Shown: positions 1 to 10,771, numbered from the stretch's first letter. The stretch: 40,163 nt of DNA from Candidatus Altimarinota bacterium (GCA_012031035.1 JAAUUT010000043.1:1-40163); one strand, 5' to 3'. Translations and numbers: made by a program. The notes: generated from the sequence alone by a model not told the origin.

Positions 1-286
1 GGACAAAAACCAAGCTGTTGATGAAGATGATTATTGATTTGACAGAAGCTTAATGAAGTATTGTTAAAAATAAACCAAAAAAAAAGCAGGTCGCATTCTG
101 AAAAGCGAACGACCCATGCACCAAAATTGTTATGCCGCGTAATAAGTGCCTACGCAAAATAATTCACACATCCGGTTCCTGGCTATACAAGATTTTTCGG
201 AAACTTCAGGTTAACTCAGCGTGTAATTAATTATGTTTGCTTGCTTACACAACTACGCAGATTTTTTCTAATCGCTGTAAAAAGGT

Positions 287-692
287 TTAGTTTAAGAAGT
301 CAATGCCATACTTATGCGCAACGATAGCAAGCTTGTCAATATCAGTTTGCACGACAGCATCGGTTGGAAGGATAGTCGGGTCTGAAACAGGAGTCCCGAT
401 TTCAGCAACAAAGTTTTCAAGTCCGTTAGAGGAACTGAGATGTAGTAATTTCGATCGCACAGAAATCAGATGCGGTGGTTTTGGAGTTGGTGTGGGTATA
501 ATTTTTGAAGGTAAATAAGTCGTTATTAACAGCAAAGGTTTTTTCAGAGTCAGCGCGATAGACAGTGATAGTGCGCTCTGTTTCAGGGGGTGCGGCGTAA
601 GCATTGCTCCAAGGTGCGCTCGTTGATGAAACAGTAAATAAAGCACCGATCGCAAAAATAGTTAACAGCAGTGCAAATATAACCTTTTTCAT
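287..692 (-). pseudogene. exported cupin-family protein, internally deleted and frameshifted
   Basis: The 5' part (692 down to about 510) encodes a signal peptide (MKKVIFALLLTIFAIGALF..., ending near AYAA) and then a segment resembling the N-terminal strand of small cupins (TITVYRADSEKTFAV...LFTF). The 3' part, in another frame, encodes a tail typical of the same family (AEIGTPVSDPTILP...IDKLAIVAHKYGIDFLN). The roughly 100-residue cupin barrel core with its metal-binding histidines should lie between them and is absent. The most economical reading is an internal deletion plus frame change that left both ends of one gene. It is the last of four minus-strand genes after the AraC regulator. Family assignment rests on the two ends only and is inferred. 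Confidence 0.6.
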
Positions 693-766
693 GCTAATTA
701 TTCCCTGATTTTTGGTTTTACATTTACAGGCTCAATTTCTCCAAGCAGTCTACATCTGCGAATGAC

Positions 767-1012
767 TTAGAGTTTTGCATGAGAGCCATCACAAAACGGC
801 GCATTTCCTGTATGTTTGCAGGCACACAGAGCAACTTTTTTGGCTTCAGCTACCTCAAACGCCATTGGTGCAAAACTTGTGTCTTTGTGAGCGCCATTAC
901 AGAAAGGCTGATTGCTGGAACGTCCGCAGCTACACCAATAATAAGTACCGGGTTTGAGTTGTATCACGATCGGCTTTTTGTCTGCGATTACAGGTTGATT
1001 TGCTGAATCCAT
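767..1012 (-). CDS. CDGSH iron-sulfur domain protein, tandem motif
   Basis: Small soluble protein of 81 residues with two CDGSH-type [2Fe-2S] sites of the pattern C-x-C-x8-C-x3-H. The first uses C27, C29, C38 and H42 (CSCGRSSNQPFCNGAH). The second uses C63, C65, C74 and H78 (CACKHTGNAPFCDGSH). Tandem double-CDGSH proteins of this size are a known bacterial class related to mitoNEET, with labile, redox-active and pH-sensitive clusters; physiological partners are unknown. The start at 1012 is supported by an AAGGA element a few bases upstream. It lies 31 bp beyond the SnoaL-like gene on the same strand, suggesting co-transcription. Confidence 0.92.
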   Translation of the reverse strand: MDSANQPVIADKKPIVIQLKPGTYYWCSCGRSSNQPFCNGAHKDTSFAPMAFEVAEAKKVALCACKHTGNAPFCDGSHAKL

Positions 1013-1043
1013 TGTGTTTTCCTTATTATTTAGCGATCGAATT

Positions 1044-1490
1044 TTAGGTTGTGTTTTGTAGCGGGTTAACTGACATTGGAATCAGTCCAGTGTTTTGCAA
1101 GGCGACAATTTGCCAGTTGGTTTCTTGGCGAGCGGCGATCGCCGTCCAAACTCCTGTATTTTGTAATATGTGGTTTCCATCAGGGCTTTTCTGCCCAGTG
1201 ATTTCCCAAGTACAATGGAGGATAGCAACATCAGGTTTGAGAAACTTGATTTGAGTATCGGTAATCTTCAGATAACTATCGCTCAAAAATGTGGAAAAAA
1301 CTTGTGCGTGTCCTTTTTCGATCGCACTTCGCCCTTTCATCCACAGACCCATTACGTTCACGAAATCGCCGTCTTCCGCAAACAATGCTGCATAGGATTT
1401 TGCATCATGAACATTCCAAGCGTCTACAAATTTTGTCATGATAGCTTGGACGGCAGTTTCATCTGAAAAGATTGTGCTTGAAGTTGACAT
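1044..1490 (-). CDS. SgcJ/EcaC-type SnoaL-like (NTF2 fold) protein
   Basis: 148-residue single-domain protein. It has the pattern of the SgcJ/EcaC (DUF4440, SnoaL-like) family: an N-terminal helix pair (VQAIMTKFVDAWNVHDAKSYAALFAEDGDFVNVMG) followed by the curved-sheet strands of an NTF2-like cone, ending in WQIVALQNTGLIP. Members are variously annotated as oxidoreductases, but most have no demonstrated reaction, so only a small-molecule-binding or catalytic role can be stated. A GAGAGGT element sits directly before the ATG at 1490. The gene lies between the AraC regulator upstream and the CDGSH gene downstream on the same strand and may be a target of that regulator. Confidence 0.85.
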   Translation of the reverse strand: MSTSSTIFSDETAVQAIMTKFVDAWNVHDAKSYAALFAEDGDFVNVMGLWMKGRSAIEKGHAQVFSTFLSDSYLKITDTQIKFLKPDVAILHCTWEITGQKSPDGNHILQNTGVWTAIAARQETNWQIVALQNTGLIPMSVNPLQNTT

Positions 1491-1675
1491 CTTTACCTCT
1501 CCAATAGTTTAATTTGAGTGCGGCGATCGACACGAACGAAGAGTGATTTATCTGGAGTATAGTGTGCTGTTCATAGCTGAATCTTGTCAGGCAAAGCCAA
1601 TTTTGACATGAGTTAACTGTAGGAAATTTTGCTCGAAAACAATAGACAATTCTTGCGCTTTTTTGGTAATTCTTG

Positions 1676-2560
1676 CTATTGATTTCGTATTTGCTTGGGA
1701 GTGAGTCCTGTAAGCCTTTTGAGATAACGATTCAGTCGGCTTTGGTCGCAAAATCCCACGGCTAGAGCAACTTCTGAAATACTTAGCTTGTTTTGATGCA
1801 ATAGTTCTTTTGCCCGTTCTACTCGTTGTCGAATCAGATATTGATGTGGTGATAGACCTGTTGATTGTTTAAATAACCGACAGAAGTGATACTGGCTCAT
1901 ATCGATTTCTTGCGCGATTTTAGCTAACGATATATTTTCGCTGAGACGATCGTGCATATAAGCTATAGCCTGATGCAACTTGCGTTTGGATAAACCTTCT
2001 GAATAACTTCGTAGTTCATCGTTGCAACTTGAGTAGTTTTGCAACAGATGAGTTGATAGCAAAGTTATAGCCGACTCAACATACAAGCGATTGTTGACAG
2101 CATTGGTTTCTAATTGAGTTTTGAGTGCCAATACTATTTGGTAAACTAGCGGATCGGGTTTGGCAAAATGTCCGACGAGTTCAACATGAGTTCGTTCCAT
2201 CGATTCATAGGCAATCTGAGCGAAATAACTAGGCTCAAGCATCAGTAAAGTAACTTCGCTTTCTTGATTCCATCTCGATTGATGTAAAGTTTCGGCTGGC
2301 ACGATCGCAATATTTCCCTCTACAATCTGCTCGATTTGCCTATGCCCATTTAAAATCCGCTCAACCTGGGTTTTGGCGTGATGGATAATTACTGTATGTT
2401 GAGGATTACAATGTTCGGGAATTTCCCAAGCAGGTTGCCGATGGTGTTCGAGCAAAATGTTATCCCATTCTGCTGTATGACTCGAAAGAAGGGGAGCGCG
2501 CAGAGTAACTTCTGTAAGATCTTCAGTGGAATCGGCACCAGCAGATTGTTTATGCGACAT
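1676..2560 (-). CDS. AraC-family transcriptional regulator
   Basis: 294 residues. The C-terminal ~100 residues carry two helix-turn-helix units typical of AraC/XylS proteins: SLAKIAQEIDMSQYHFCRLF, then ISEVALAVGFCDQSRLNRYL and the closing LTGLTPKQIRNQ. The N-terminal ~170 residues are a cupin-like sensor region, with a strand pattern such as GNIAIVPAETLHQSRW. The effector is not predictable. It is transcribed in the same direction as the SnoaL-like, CDGSH and former cupin genes, with a 185-bp gap before them, so it may be a local regulator of that set (inference). The ATG at 2560 gives the usual AraC length. Confidence 0.9.
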   Translation of the reverse strand: MSHKQSAGADSTEDLTEVTLRAPLLSSHTAEWDNILLEHHRQPAWEIPEHCNPQHTVIIHHAKTQVERILNGHRQIEQIVEGNIAIVPAETLHQSRWNQESEVTLLMLEPSYFAQIAYESMERTHVELVGHFAKPDPLVYQIVLALKTQLETNAVNNRLYVESAITLLSTHLLQNYSSCNDELRSYSEGLSKRKLHQAIAYMHDRLSENISLAKIAQEIDMSQYHFCRLFKQSTGLSPHQYLIRQRVERAKELLHQNKLSISEVALAVGFCDQSRLNRYLKRLTGLTPKQIRNQ

Positions 2561-2685
2561 GGCTTTTTTGAAGATTTCTCCGATAAAAAAAATCTAGCAA
2601 TAGTGTTTAGCACAAGACTTCAAAAGTCTTGGATTAACTTACACTTGTTATGCTAGATCTTTATTGAAAATGTTGATTGATTTAA

Positions 2686-3993
2686 TTATGCAGATTCTAA
2701 CCTGGGGAAAGAAGTGGGATGAACGAGTAATTTAGTAGTTGAATATTTCTCAACCATGTCGCGGGTAATCGTACAGTGACGGATTTCTTTATTAGAGGGC
2801 AACTCGTACATCATATCCAACATTAACTCTTCCACAATACCGCGCAAAGCCCTAGCACCCGTTTTGCGTCTAAAAGCTTCTTGCGCGATCGCTTTTACGG
2901 CATCGGATTCAAAACGCAACTGCACGCTATCAATACTCAACAACTTTTGATATTGCTTGACAAGGGCATTACGCGGTTGTGTCAAGATATCTACCAAAGC
3001 TGCCTCGTCTAAAGGCTCTAAAACAGCCGTTATCGGTAGGCGACCCAAAAATTCTGGAATGATGCCAAACTTAACGAGATCGTCGGTTTCTAAATATTCC
3101 AACATATCTGCATTACGATTGTTTGTCGGTGCATCTCCTGTAGCACGCACAAATCCCATCGATTTTTTGCCAACTCTTTGAGCGACAATCTTATCCAACC
3201 CAACAAACGCACCACCGCAAATAAATAAAATATTGCTAGTATCAAACTGAATCAATTCTTCGCCTGGATGTTTGCGTCCGCCTTGGGGGGGAATATGGGC
3301 GATCGTACCTTCAATAATTTTGAGGAGTGCTTGCTGTACGCCTTCCCCCGAAACATCGCGGGTAATCGACGTATTTTCGCTTTTACGGGTGATTTTATCA
3401 ATTTCATCGATGTAGATAATGCCACCTTGCGCTGCTTTTACATCCATATCAGCCACTTGCAGCAAGCGTAAGAGAATGCTTTCTACATCTTCGCCGACAT
3501 AACCCGCTTCGGTAAGACTGGTGGCATCAGCAACCGCAAAAGGCACATCCAACATCGTCGCGAGGGTTTGAGCGAGTAAAGTTTTACCGCTACCCGTCGG
3601 CCCGATGAGGAGAATATTAGATTTTTGAAGTTCTACAGAATCATCCTTTTTATCTTGACTTAAACCCATCCCAAGACGCTTGTAGTGATTATAGACGGCG
3701 ACTGAGAGGACTTTTTTCGCTTTTTCTTGACCGATGACGTATTCATCTAAACGAGCTTTAATTTCTTTTGGTTTCGGCAAATCATTGAAAGAGAAAGAAT
3801 TAGAATTTGCTTGTTGTAGAGAAGAGGGCAATTTATCTGAAAGTGGCGACCCTTTAGTTGGCGTGTCAGCGATAATTTCGTTACACAATTCAACGCATTC
3901 ATCACAGATATAGACTCCCGTCCCAGCAACAATTTTATTTGCCTGTTCTTGCGATCGATTACAAAACGAACATTTAACTTGAGAATTGTACAT
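2686..3993 (-). CDS. clpX: ClpX, ATP-dependent unfoldase subunit of ClpXP
   Basis: 435 residues, normal length. An N-terminal zinc-binding C4 domain (C8, C11, C30, C33) recognises substrates and adaptors. It is followed by an AAA+ module with Walker A GPTGSGKT (131-138), Walker B IIYIDEID (about 192-199), the GYVG pore loop, the RKH loop (GGRKHPGE), sensor and arginine-finger regions, and the ClpP-docking loop read here as MGF in place of the usual IGF. ClpX hexamers unfold tagged proteins and feed them to ClpP. In many cyanobacteria clpX follows tig and clpP; here it stands alone downstream of the pix cluster, separated by 172 bp containing a strong hairpin, so it probably has its own promoter. 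Confidence 0.97.
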   Translation of the reverse strand: MYNSQVKCSFCNRSQEQANKIVAGTGVYICDECVELCNEIIADTPTKGSPLSDKLPSSLQQANSNSFSFNDLPKPKEIKARLDEYVIGQEKAKKVLSVAVYNHYKRLGMGLSQDKKDDSVELQKSNILLIGPTGSGKTLLAQTLATMLDVPFAVADATSLTEAGYVGEDVESILLRLLQVADMDVKAAQGGIIYIDEIDKITRKSENTSITRDVSGEGVQQALLKIIEGTIAHIPPQGGRKHPGEELIQFDTSNILFICGGAFVGLDKIVAQRVGKKSMGFVRATGDAPTNNRNADMLEYLETDDLVKFGIIPEFLGRLPITAVLEPLDEAALVDILTQPRNALVKQYQKLLSIDSVQLRFESDAVKAIAQEAFRRKTGARALRGIVEELMLDMMYELPSNKEIRHCTITRDMVEKYSTTKLLVHPTSFPRLESA

Positions 3994-4068
3994 AGTATTT
4001 ATCTATCCAAAAATGATTAAAAAAAAGAATTTAGGAAATCTGTAGACCAGAGTTTATGCACCCTTTAA

Positions 4069-4098
4069 CAGCGACCAGAAAAGTTCTTCTGGTCGCTG
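4069..4098. terminator. 12-bp perfect hairpin between pixL and clpX
   Basis: CAGCGACCAGAA and its exact reverse complement TTCTGGTCGCTG enclose the 6-base loop AAGTTC. The hairpin lies 68 bp past the pixL stop and 75 bp before the clpX start, where a terminator for the pix operon would be expected. No clear T-run follows on the minus strand, so intrinsic termination is not certain; it could instead stabilise the pixL 3' end. Confidence 0.5.
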
Positions 4099-4165
4099 AG
4101 CAAGGAGTAAGAGAAAAAACAATTAATAAAATATACTTTCCTTTCTCGTTTCCTGATTTCCTCGA

Positions 4166-6964
4166 TCACGCAGCTTGTTTTTGAATCGAGCGCTCGGTTT
4201 TGGGTTGACCGAGAAGTTTAACGATCGCATCCAATAACTCATCTTCAATAGAAGGTTTGATAAAGTAGGCAGTAGCTCCTATCTGCAAAGCGATTTTGCG
4301 GTGTTTTTCGTTACTGCGAGAACTAAAAACGAAGACGGGAATTTTAGCCAGTTTCGCATCGTGACGGCGATGACTGAGGAATTCAAAGCCATTCATTTGT
4401 GGCATATCAATATCGCTAACGACTAATTTAATTTGAGGATTGGATTTTAAAATCGCGATCGCTTCCCAGCCATCCTGTGCTTTGAGGACGCGATAACCAG
4501 CTTGCTGCAAAACTAAAGTTAAGGTTTCTCGGATAGTAATGGAGTCATCAACTACTAAGATCGTCGGTGCGGTATTAGCAGTAAGAGAAACGGTTTTTGT
4601 CATTCCGTTAGCGAGACTATAATCAATCAAAGCAGCCCCATCAATAACGGGAATCAAGCTACCATCGCCCCAAATCGTACACCCATAAAGGTAACTCGGA
4701 GGCGCGATCGCACCTTTAAAAGGTTTAATCGCTAAATCTCGTTCCGAACCAAGACGCTCGATTTCGAGGGCAACAAATCCGCGCTCTGTACGCAGCACCA
4801 GCAAGGGAGAAGCGCCATTTTCGGGAGCAGAAGCCGCCAACAGAGATGGACTGATCGGATTCTCAGGTAAAAGGCGATTGTAGCCCAAAAGCTCGTTAAT
4901 TTGATATACCGGAATTAAATTTTCTTGCCAATCTAAATAGCGATCCCCGTCTGATTCTTTGAGTTGATAAGCTTTGGGAGAGACGATTTCCTCAATACTA
5001 TCGGCAGGAACGGCTAGGGCAGTGGATCGAGCAAAACAAATCAGTAATTTAGCAATGGTTAGGGTTAGGGGAAAGCGCAGTGTAAAGGTGGTTCCTTCTC
5101 CTGGGGAAGTGGCAACCGAAACTGTTCCTTTGAGCGATCGCACTTGAGCGCGAACGACATCTAATCCTACTCCTCGTCCTGAAAGTTCGTTAGCTTGCGG
5201 GGCAGTAGAAAATCCTGGCTCGAAAATGAGATCGATTACTTGCTCATCTGACATCTGCGCGATCGCTGCGGCACTCAACAAGCCTTTTTCTAGAGCTTTT
5301 TGTCGAATACTTTCTAAATTAAGCCCCCGTCCGTCATCTTTAATTTCAATCAGGGTTTGATTGCCTTGATGACGAGCGCGAATTTCAATTTGTCCTTTTG
5401 CTGGTTTTCCTTGTTGAATGCGACTTTCTGACGGTTCGATTCCGTGATCGAAGGCATTGCGAAGGAGATGAAGTAGAGGATCGTAGATTTTTTCGAGGAT
5501 GCCTTTGTCAACTAAAACCCCCGTCCCGTTGATTTTGAGATCGACGGGTTTTTGGTATTTAACCGATAGATCGTGCAAAGTTCGCGGAAAACGATTGAGA
5601 ACATCGCCAATTGGCAACATTCGCGCCCATCTTATCTCGTCGTTAAGAGAAGTAATTTTTTTGCGGTTTTGGTTGAGGGTTTGATGAGACTGTCGGGCAA
5701 CTAACGTAATATCCTCAACCGCTTCCTCAACTTGCATCATCTCTTCTAAGACGTTTTGAAAGAGTGCGAGGCTATCGAGTTCGAGGGATGTTTGTTCTAA
5801 TTCCTGCAATTTTCCCGTCGCATCGCGAAATCGGCTTAAACGCTGTCTTAATTCGCGCACGATTTTTTGAAGTTGTTCGTTTTGCAGGCATAAACCGTTG
5901 CGATCGATGGCGAGTTCTCCTATCAGATTATTCATCCGATCTAAGCGGTTTAAATCTACTTTTATGGAAATTGCAGGAGGCGCGGCTTCATTTTTCTTGT
6001 TTTGGGAAGGAAAGGGAACAATGGTAGCAATTTTTTGTTGAGGAGGATCGGATCGCAATGAGTTCGGATCGATCGCAAAAGATTCAATAGGTGGCGTAGT
6101 ATCGGATTCGGAAGTGTTTTTAGGCGTATTAAAAAGATCTTCTAAGGAAACCGCTTCTTCGATAGCTTGCTCTTGAGGCGCAGCTTGTGCGAGGGCAACT
6201 AACGCCGCCGAAGGACTGCCACCCTGAGCGCGATCGCCTTCTAAAACTGCCGTGCGACCTGCTTGAAAGTCAGTTATCGCTAATTGAATAATGGCTAGGG
6301 CGCGGTCGGGATGGACGTTTAGGGCAGCTAGAGAGGTTTGCGCGATCGCTTCAAATCCTGGCAAATCGAGCATCTGAGCAAATCCAGCAAAGACTTCTGC
6401 CTGCGCCCGCAATTCCCCAGCAACTTCATAATTTTGCGGGTTGGAAAGTACGTCAGCAAGACGCGCGAGTCCCTGTGCCACATCGATCTCAAAAATGGAA
6501 GCAACTAGATCGACTCCCAAATCAGACGTACTGGGAAGATGATTATTCATCTCCTTGAGTGCATTTCCTAACCGTTGCTCGATTTGGGTTAAAACGCGAT
6601 CGGCAGAGGACAAAGCTGCGTCAGCGTCAAAATCTCCATTGGCAATCTGTTCTAGCAGTGGGGTTTTAAGGCAGTCATAAGCTTGCAAGAGCCAATTTTG
6701 TAATTCGGAGTCAATTTCTACCGTTTCGTCATAAAAAGCTTTAAAAATATCTTCTAAGCGATGCGCTAGCGTAGCTATGGCTTCTAACCCAACGCTAGCG
6801 GCTCCTCCTTTGAGAGAATGAGCGGCACGCATGATTTCATGAATCATTGCCGGAGTTCGTTCTTGTTGGAGAGTAAGCAAGCCAGATTCAATAATTAATA
6901 GTAATTCGGGTGCTTCTCCGATAAAAAATTGATAAGCTGTATTGCGAACTGCCAAATTTTTCAT
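4166..6964 (-). CDS. pixL: PixL-like CheA histidine kinase with C-terminal receiver
   Basis: 932 residues in the CheA-REC layout of cyanobacterial phototaxis kinases. An HPt domain carries the phosphorylatable H49 in AAHSLKGGAASVG. A low-complexity acidic linker (about 240-330) precedes the dimerisation helices (about 335-450). The HATPase domain has its N-box at 501-510 (LRNAFDHGIE) and G-boxes DDGRGL (543-548) and GRGVGLDV (596-603). A CheW-like coupling domain spans about 640-790, and a receiver domain (801-920) has phospho-acceptor D851 (SDIDMPQMNG) and K903. It is the last gene of the cluster, 150 bp after pixJ. By homology with the Synechocystis pix (tax) locus it passes the PixJ light signal to CheY-type regulators that control type IV pili. 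Confidence 0.92.
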   Translation of the reverse strand: MKNLAVRNTAYQFFIGEAPELLLIIESGLLTLQQERTPAMIHEIMRAAHSLKGGAASVGLEAIATLAHRLEDIFKAFYDETVEIDSELQNWLLQAYDCLKTPLLEQIANGDFDADAALSSADRVLTQIEQRLGNALKEMNNHLPSTSDLGVDLVASIFEIDVAQGLARLADVLSNPQNYEVAGELRAQAEVFAGFAQMLDLPGFEAIAQTSLAALNVHPDRALAIIQLAITDFQAGRTAVLEGDRAQGGSPSAALVALAQAAPQEQAIEEAVSLEDLFNTPKNTSESDTTPPIESFAIDPNSLRSDPPQQKIATIVPFPSQNKKNEAAPPAISIKVDLNRLDRMNNLIGELAIDRNGLCLQNEQLQKIVRELRQRLSRFRDATGKLQELEQTSLELDSLALFQNVLEEMMQVEEAVEDITLVARQSHQTLNQNRKKITSLNDEIRWARMLPIGDVLNRFPRTLHDLSVKYQKPVDLKINGTGVLVDKGILEKIYDPLLHLLRNAFDHGIEPSESRIQQGKPAKGQIEIRARHQGNQTLIEIKDDGRGLNLESIRQKALEKGLLSAAAIAQMSDEQVIDLIFEPGFSTAPQANELSGRGVGLDVVRAQVRSLKGTVSVATSPGEGTTFTLRFPLTLTIAKLLICFARSTALAVPADSIEEIVSPKAYQLKESDGDRYLDWQENLIPVYQINELLGYNRLLPENPISPSLLAASAPENGASPLLVLRTERGFVALEIERLGSERDLAIKPFKGAIAPPSYLYGCTIWGDGSLIPVIDGAALIDYSLANGMTKTVSLTANTAPTILVVDDSITIRETLTLVLQQAGYRVLKAQDGWEAIAILKSNPQIKLVVSDIDMPQMNGFEFLSHRRHDAKLAKIPVFVFSSRSNEKHRKIALQIGATAYFIKPSIEDELLDAIVKLLGQPKTERSIQKQAA

Positions 6965-7018
6965 AAGCTCAAAGGGGACTAGTGACTGGGATATTTTTGA
7001 TTGGGAATGTGGATTTTA

Positions 7019-7110
7019 ATTCGTAATTCGTAATTCAAGAGTGTGGGGAGTAGGAGAATTTACTACTGAACTCCTGAACTACTAATTTTCATAATTCATA
7101 ATTCCCCCAT
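7019..7110. repeat. short AT-rich intergenic repeats between pixJ and pixL
   Basis: The pixJ-pixL gap holds tandem copies of a TAATTCG/TAATTCA heptamer (about 7019-7037), another pair near 7090-7104, and a CTACTGAACTCCTGAACTACT stretch. Similar CTACTGAA-type pieces occur near 10175-10200, 13130-13142 and 29041-29052. These are short interspersed cyanobacterial-style intergenic repeats with no coding capacity and no obvious regulatory site. Confidence 0.5.
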
Positions 7111-7114
7111 GTTC

Positions 7115-10074
7115 CTAATTAACCTTAAATTGACTAACTTGCTCTTGTAATTCTTTAGCAAGGGAGAGTAAATCTTTATAAGAGGTCGAAACTTGGTTCA
7201 TTTCGTTAGAAGTCGTTTGAGACATTCTGGCAACCTTTTCCATCGTATAAGAGACAATTTTTGAATCTTCAGATTGGGCGACGGTAACTTTGGCGATCGC
7301 AGCAATCAGTTCGTCGAGTTGGTTACTGACTTCTTTAATCTGATTTAAACTGGTTCGGGTTTCGTCTACTAATCCGCTTCCGGCGATCGCTTGTTCGGTT
7401 CCTTCTTCCATCGCTGCTACAACTTCTTTGGTTTCTCGTTGAATGGCGGCAACGATCTTTTCAATTTCCCCCGTCGCTTCTGCCGATTGTTGAGCCAGTA
7501 TCCGTACTTCTTCGGCAACGATCGCAAAACCTCGTCCTTCTTCTCCCGCCCGTGCCGCTTCAATAGAAGCATTGAGAGCAAGTAAATTAGTCTGGGAGGC
7601 AAAATTACTAATCAAACTAATGACTTTGGAAATTTCTTGCGAAGATTCGCCTAATTTCTTGACTTTTTTAGCAGTTTGTGCAGTGGTTTGTTGGATTGCC
7701 ATCATCCCATCAACGGTACGATTCATGGCATTATCGCCCGTCTCGACTGCCTTAGACGCATGGCGGACGGCGGTTTCGGCTTGTTCGATGCTACTCGCGA
7801 CGGCGAAAATCGAATCAGTCATTGTTTGAATGCGTTTTAAGGCGGCGGCGGTTTCTTCTGACTGTTGTTCGGCTCCTTCGGTCAGTGCTTGTGCGATCGC
7901 TTCGTTTTGGTTGGTAGTAATAGCGACTTGTTGAGCAGCAACTTTCACTTGTTTGACGATTTTACACAGATTCTCAACGGTAGAGTTATAGGAGTCAGCC
8001 AGGGTTCCTATTTCATCGTCGGTAACTTTAGCACGAATGGTTAAATCGCCTTTCCCAATTGGCTCGACTTCCATTAATAAACCCAGTGCCCGTCTTTGCA
8101 GTTGTTCTTTAGCAACTTTTTGAGCTTCAAGAAGGCTAGCGCGATCGAGAGCAAGTCCGACTTGAATGGCAATTTGAGCGAAAAAGTCTATTTCAACATT
8201 ATCCCAGTTACGAGGTTCTAAACACTGGTGAGCGATCAACAAACCGATCAATTCGCCACCAACATTAAGGGGAGCCACTAAATTTGCCTTGACATTAAAT
8301 GCGGCCATTTGCTGAATATGGCAATCGCTCAAACCCGATTTGTAAATATCATTAATTGCTCGAACGCGACCTTGTTTGTATTGTTCGACAGTATGTTCGG
8401 CAAAGCAGGGATCGACGAGTTCCGTACCCAGGATGCGAGGGCAGTTATCGGCAACTGCTTCAGATATAATTCTGCCTTTCCAATATTTATCGAAACGATA
8501 GATAATTACTCGGTCGGTCTTGAGAACCTTCTGAAGTTCGGTAACGGCAGTAGTCAAAATCGCACTGCGATCGAGCGTTCCGGCAATTTTAACGGTAATT
8601 TCTTTAAAAAAGTGCGAACGTCGAGCTTCGACTGTCGTTTTTTCGAGATAACCGTCTAATTTGCGTGCCATGTGGTTAATGTTGGAACCTAGCACGGTAA
8701 ATTCATCTTCTCCAGTTATTTCTAGACGGGTTTTCAAATTTCCCTGACCCATTTTGTAGACTGCGCTAGCCGCTGCTAAAATTGGTTTTGTCAATCGATC
8801 CGCAAGCATAACTGCGATCGCACCCACTAACACAGTGGCTGTTGCCGTTCCCAAGAATAGAATCCAGCGTCCTTTGGATAAAGGCGATAAAACATCTTCA
8901 AGCGGTCGAGAAAGCGCTAAATTCCAGCCAGTATCTCGCAAACCATTAAGACCTTCAATTGGCGCAACGCTGACCAAAACCTTTTCTGCATCGTTATTAT
9001 CCCAGAGAGCTTCGCTCTTAACTGGAGTTTGGTTATCCCCAGGCTGCCTTGTTGCTAACTGCTCTTTAACTTTTACTTCTAGTTGCGTCAAGCCATAAAA
9101 GTCGCCCTCAGCCGATTGTCCTACCCATTCCGGTTCGTCGGCAGCAAAAACAATCCCATCAGCGCCGATCAGCCGATACTCTATTCCTTGTTGGTCGAGA
9201 TAAGCAAATTTATTCTCTAAATAAGTTAATGGCATACGCAGGCGAACGACTCCTAATGCCTTCCCCGTGCCAAACTCTTTGATGGGTGCAGCTACTTCCA
9301 AGCTATTCGTGTTTGAGGAGAGGGTAATTTTGGGTTCGCTAGCTGCTAGATCTTTCGATGCGATCGCGCCTGAAAATATTCTCGATTGCTATAGTTATTG
9401 TCAGGGTTGACTGGATTGGGTGATTTTGATTGATACAGGACGTTTCCTTGCACGTCGAAAACGACGATGCTGTCATACCGTTCGTTGTGAGAATCTATCC
9501 AACCGTCGAGTAGCTGTATTTTCTGCTTGAGCGTCGCTTTGCTGCTGAGTTCGAGATCGGCTAATATAGGAGAACTGGCAATAGTTTCGACATCTTCTAT
9601 GAGTCCGTCGGCTATCTCTCCAATCCGACGCTCGACTCCAAGAGCGCGGTTTTCGTGCTGAGCAATTATGTGCGTTTCTAAAGAACGACTCATGACAAGA
9701 TGAGCCAGACTGCCGACTGTGACGATAGGAACGGTAGTAAGCGCGATCGCCAATGCCATCGATTTATGCCGCAGACTCAATGATTTCCACTGTTTTGCTA
9801 ACTGCTGCCGATACTGAAGGATCTCAGGTAATAACGCTTTTAACTCCTGCCAGTTTTCTAGGGATAGTTTTCTCAATCCAGACCATTTATTTTCCGGTTG
9901 GGGTTTTCTCAACTCAAACGGCTTATCTTTTCTTACTTGTAGTTCGGTTGGTGCGGGTTTAACACAAAGGCTATCGATTGCTGCAATTCTCGCTTTGACT
10001 TGCTTGGTTTGAGAAACAACACTTTTTTTGTTGTCATCTTTAGGAGATTTGGATTGAGAAAATGTATGAGTCAT
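7115..10074 (-). CDS. pixJ: PixJ-like phototaxis receptor (Cache-HAMP-CBCR GAF-MA), one apparent frameshift
   Basis: Methyl-accepting phototaxis receptor, 986 residues if one base is restored. The N-terminal part (10074 to about 9370) has a basic cytoplasmic stretch, a membrane helix ([20 protein letters not shown]) and the first half of a periplasmic Cache-like domain. It breaks beside the HIP1 site at 9360-9367: adding one base (or removing two) joins REYFQ to [12 protein letters not shown]. The rest, open from 9301, has a second membrane helix, HAMP, a GAF domain and a methyl-accepting signalling domain (hairpin tip [18 protein letters not shown]). The GAF domain carries DPCF (Cys codon 8405-8407) and, exactly 28 residues on, Cys-His (Cys codon 8321-8323). 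These are the two chromophore cysteines of DXCF cyanobacteriochromes such as PixJ, so blue/green sensing is expected. The ATG at 10074 follows an AAGG element. Confidence 0.88.
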
Positions 10075-10209
10075 TGATAAAACCTTGGAATGGGGAACGT
10101 CCTTCGGAGGACAAGGAAGACAAGGGGACGAGGAAAACAAGGAGACAAGAGGGAATATTTACTATTTTTCTCTTAAACTACTGACCTACTGAACTTCTGA
10201 ACTACTTAA

Positions 10210-10746
10210 TTAAGCTGCGATCGCGGCTAAAATTGCATTACCATCAAAGGCGACTAATGATTCGGATTCGGGTTCGGATTTTATCCAACATCCGCGTACA
10301 AACGGGATTAGTTTGGGGTTGATAGAATTTGAGGGTGATTCAAGATAATGGGGATGGCACCATTCGATATCATCTATGCGATCGACCACAAGCCCAATTT
10401 CTTGGGTGCTATTATCGAAAGCAAGCTGCAAAACCATCGCTCTATAATTAGAAGTTTTAAAATTCGGCTTTGATAAAGAAGTCAGTCCGACTAGATGACC
10501 TAAATCTACCATCCAAAGAATTTCGCCTCGCCAGTTATAGACTCCCATCATCGAGGGGTTCATGTGGGGAATCGGTAGAATTTGATTGACAGGAATAGTT
10601 AGCACTTCAGTTAGCTGAGAAAGCGACAGCATTCCTGTGGTATCGGGTTCGAGATAAAATTTTAAAAACTGTTCTTCTGGAATGGGAGCGGAAAAGTCAT
10701 TTAATGAGGTCAAGCGATTTGAATTAATCACAATAGTAGTGTCCAT
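10210..10746 (-). CDS. pixI: PixI-like CheW coupling protein
   Basis: A single CheW-like domain of about 178 residues (FLKFYLEPDTTGMLSLSQLTEVLTIP...GVYNWRGEILWMVDLGHLVGL...LVVDRIDDI). It would bridge the PixJ receptor and PixL kinase in the signalling array. The ATG at 10746 (MDTTIVINSN) is preceded by AGGA at suitable spacing and is preferred over an upstream TTG at 10782 that would overlap pixH by 11 bases. Position between pixH and pixJ matches the Synechocystis order. Confidence 0.88.
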   Translation of the reverse strand: MDTTIVINSNRLTSLNDFSAPIPEEQFLKFYLEPDTTGMLSLSQLTEVLTIPVNQILPIPHMNPSMMGVYNWRGEILWMVDLGHLVGLTSLSKPNFKTSNYRAMVLQLAFDNSTQEIGLVVDRIDDIEWCHPHYLESPSNSINPKLIPFVRGCWIKSEPESESLVAFDGNAILAAIAA

Positions 10747-10771
10747 TGCGGCACGTCCTGGGGGGTCAGAT

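Noticed and set aside
1-53. Possible C-terminal end of a plus-strand gene at the left edge
   Set aside because: Two frames give short tails (stops at 35-37 and 51-53) and there is no way to choose between them.
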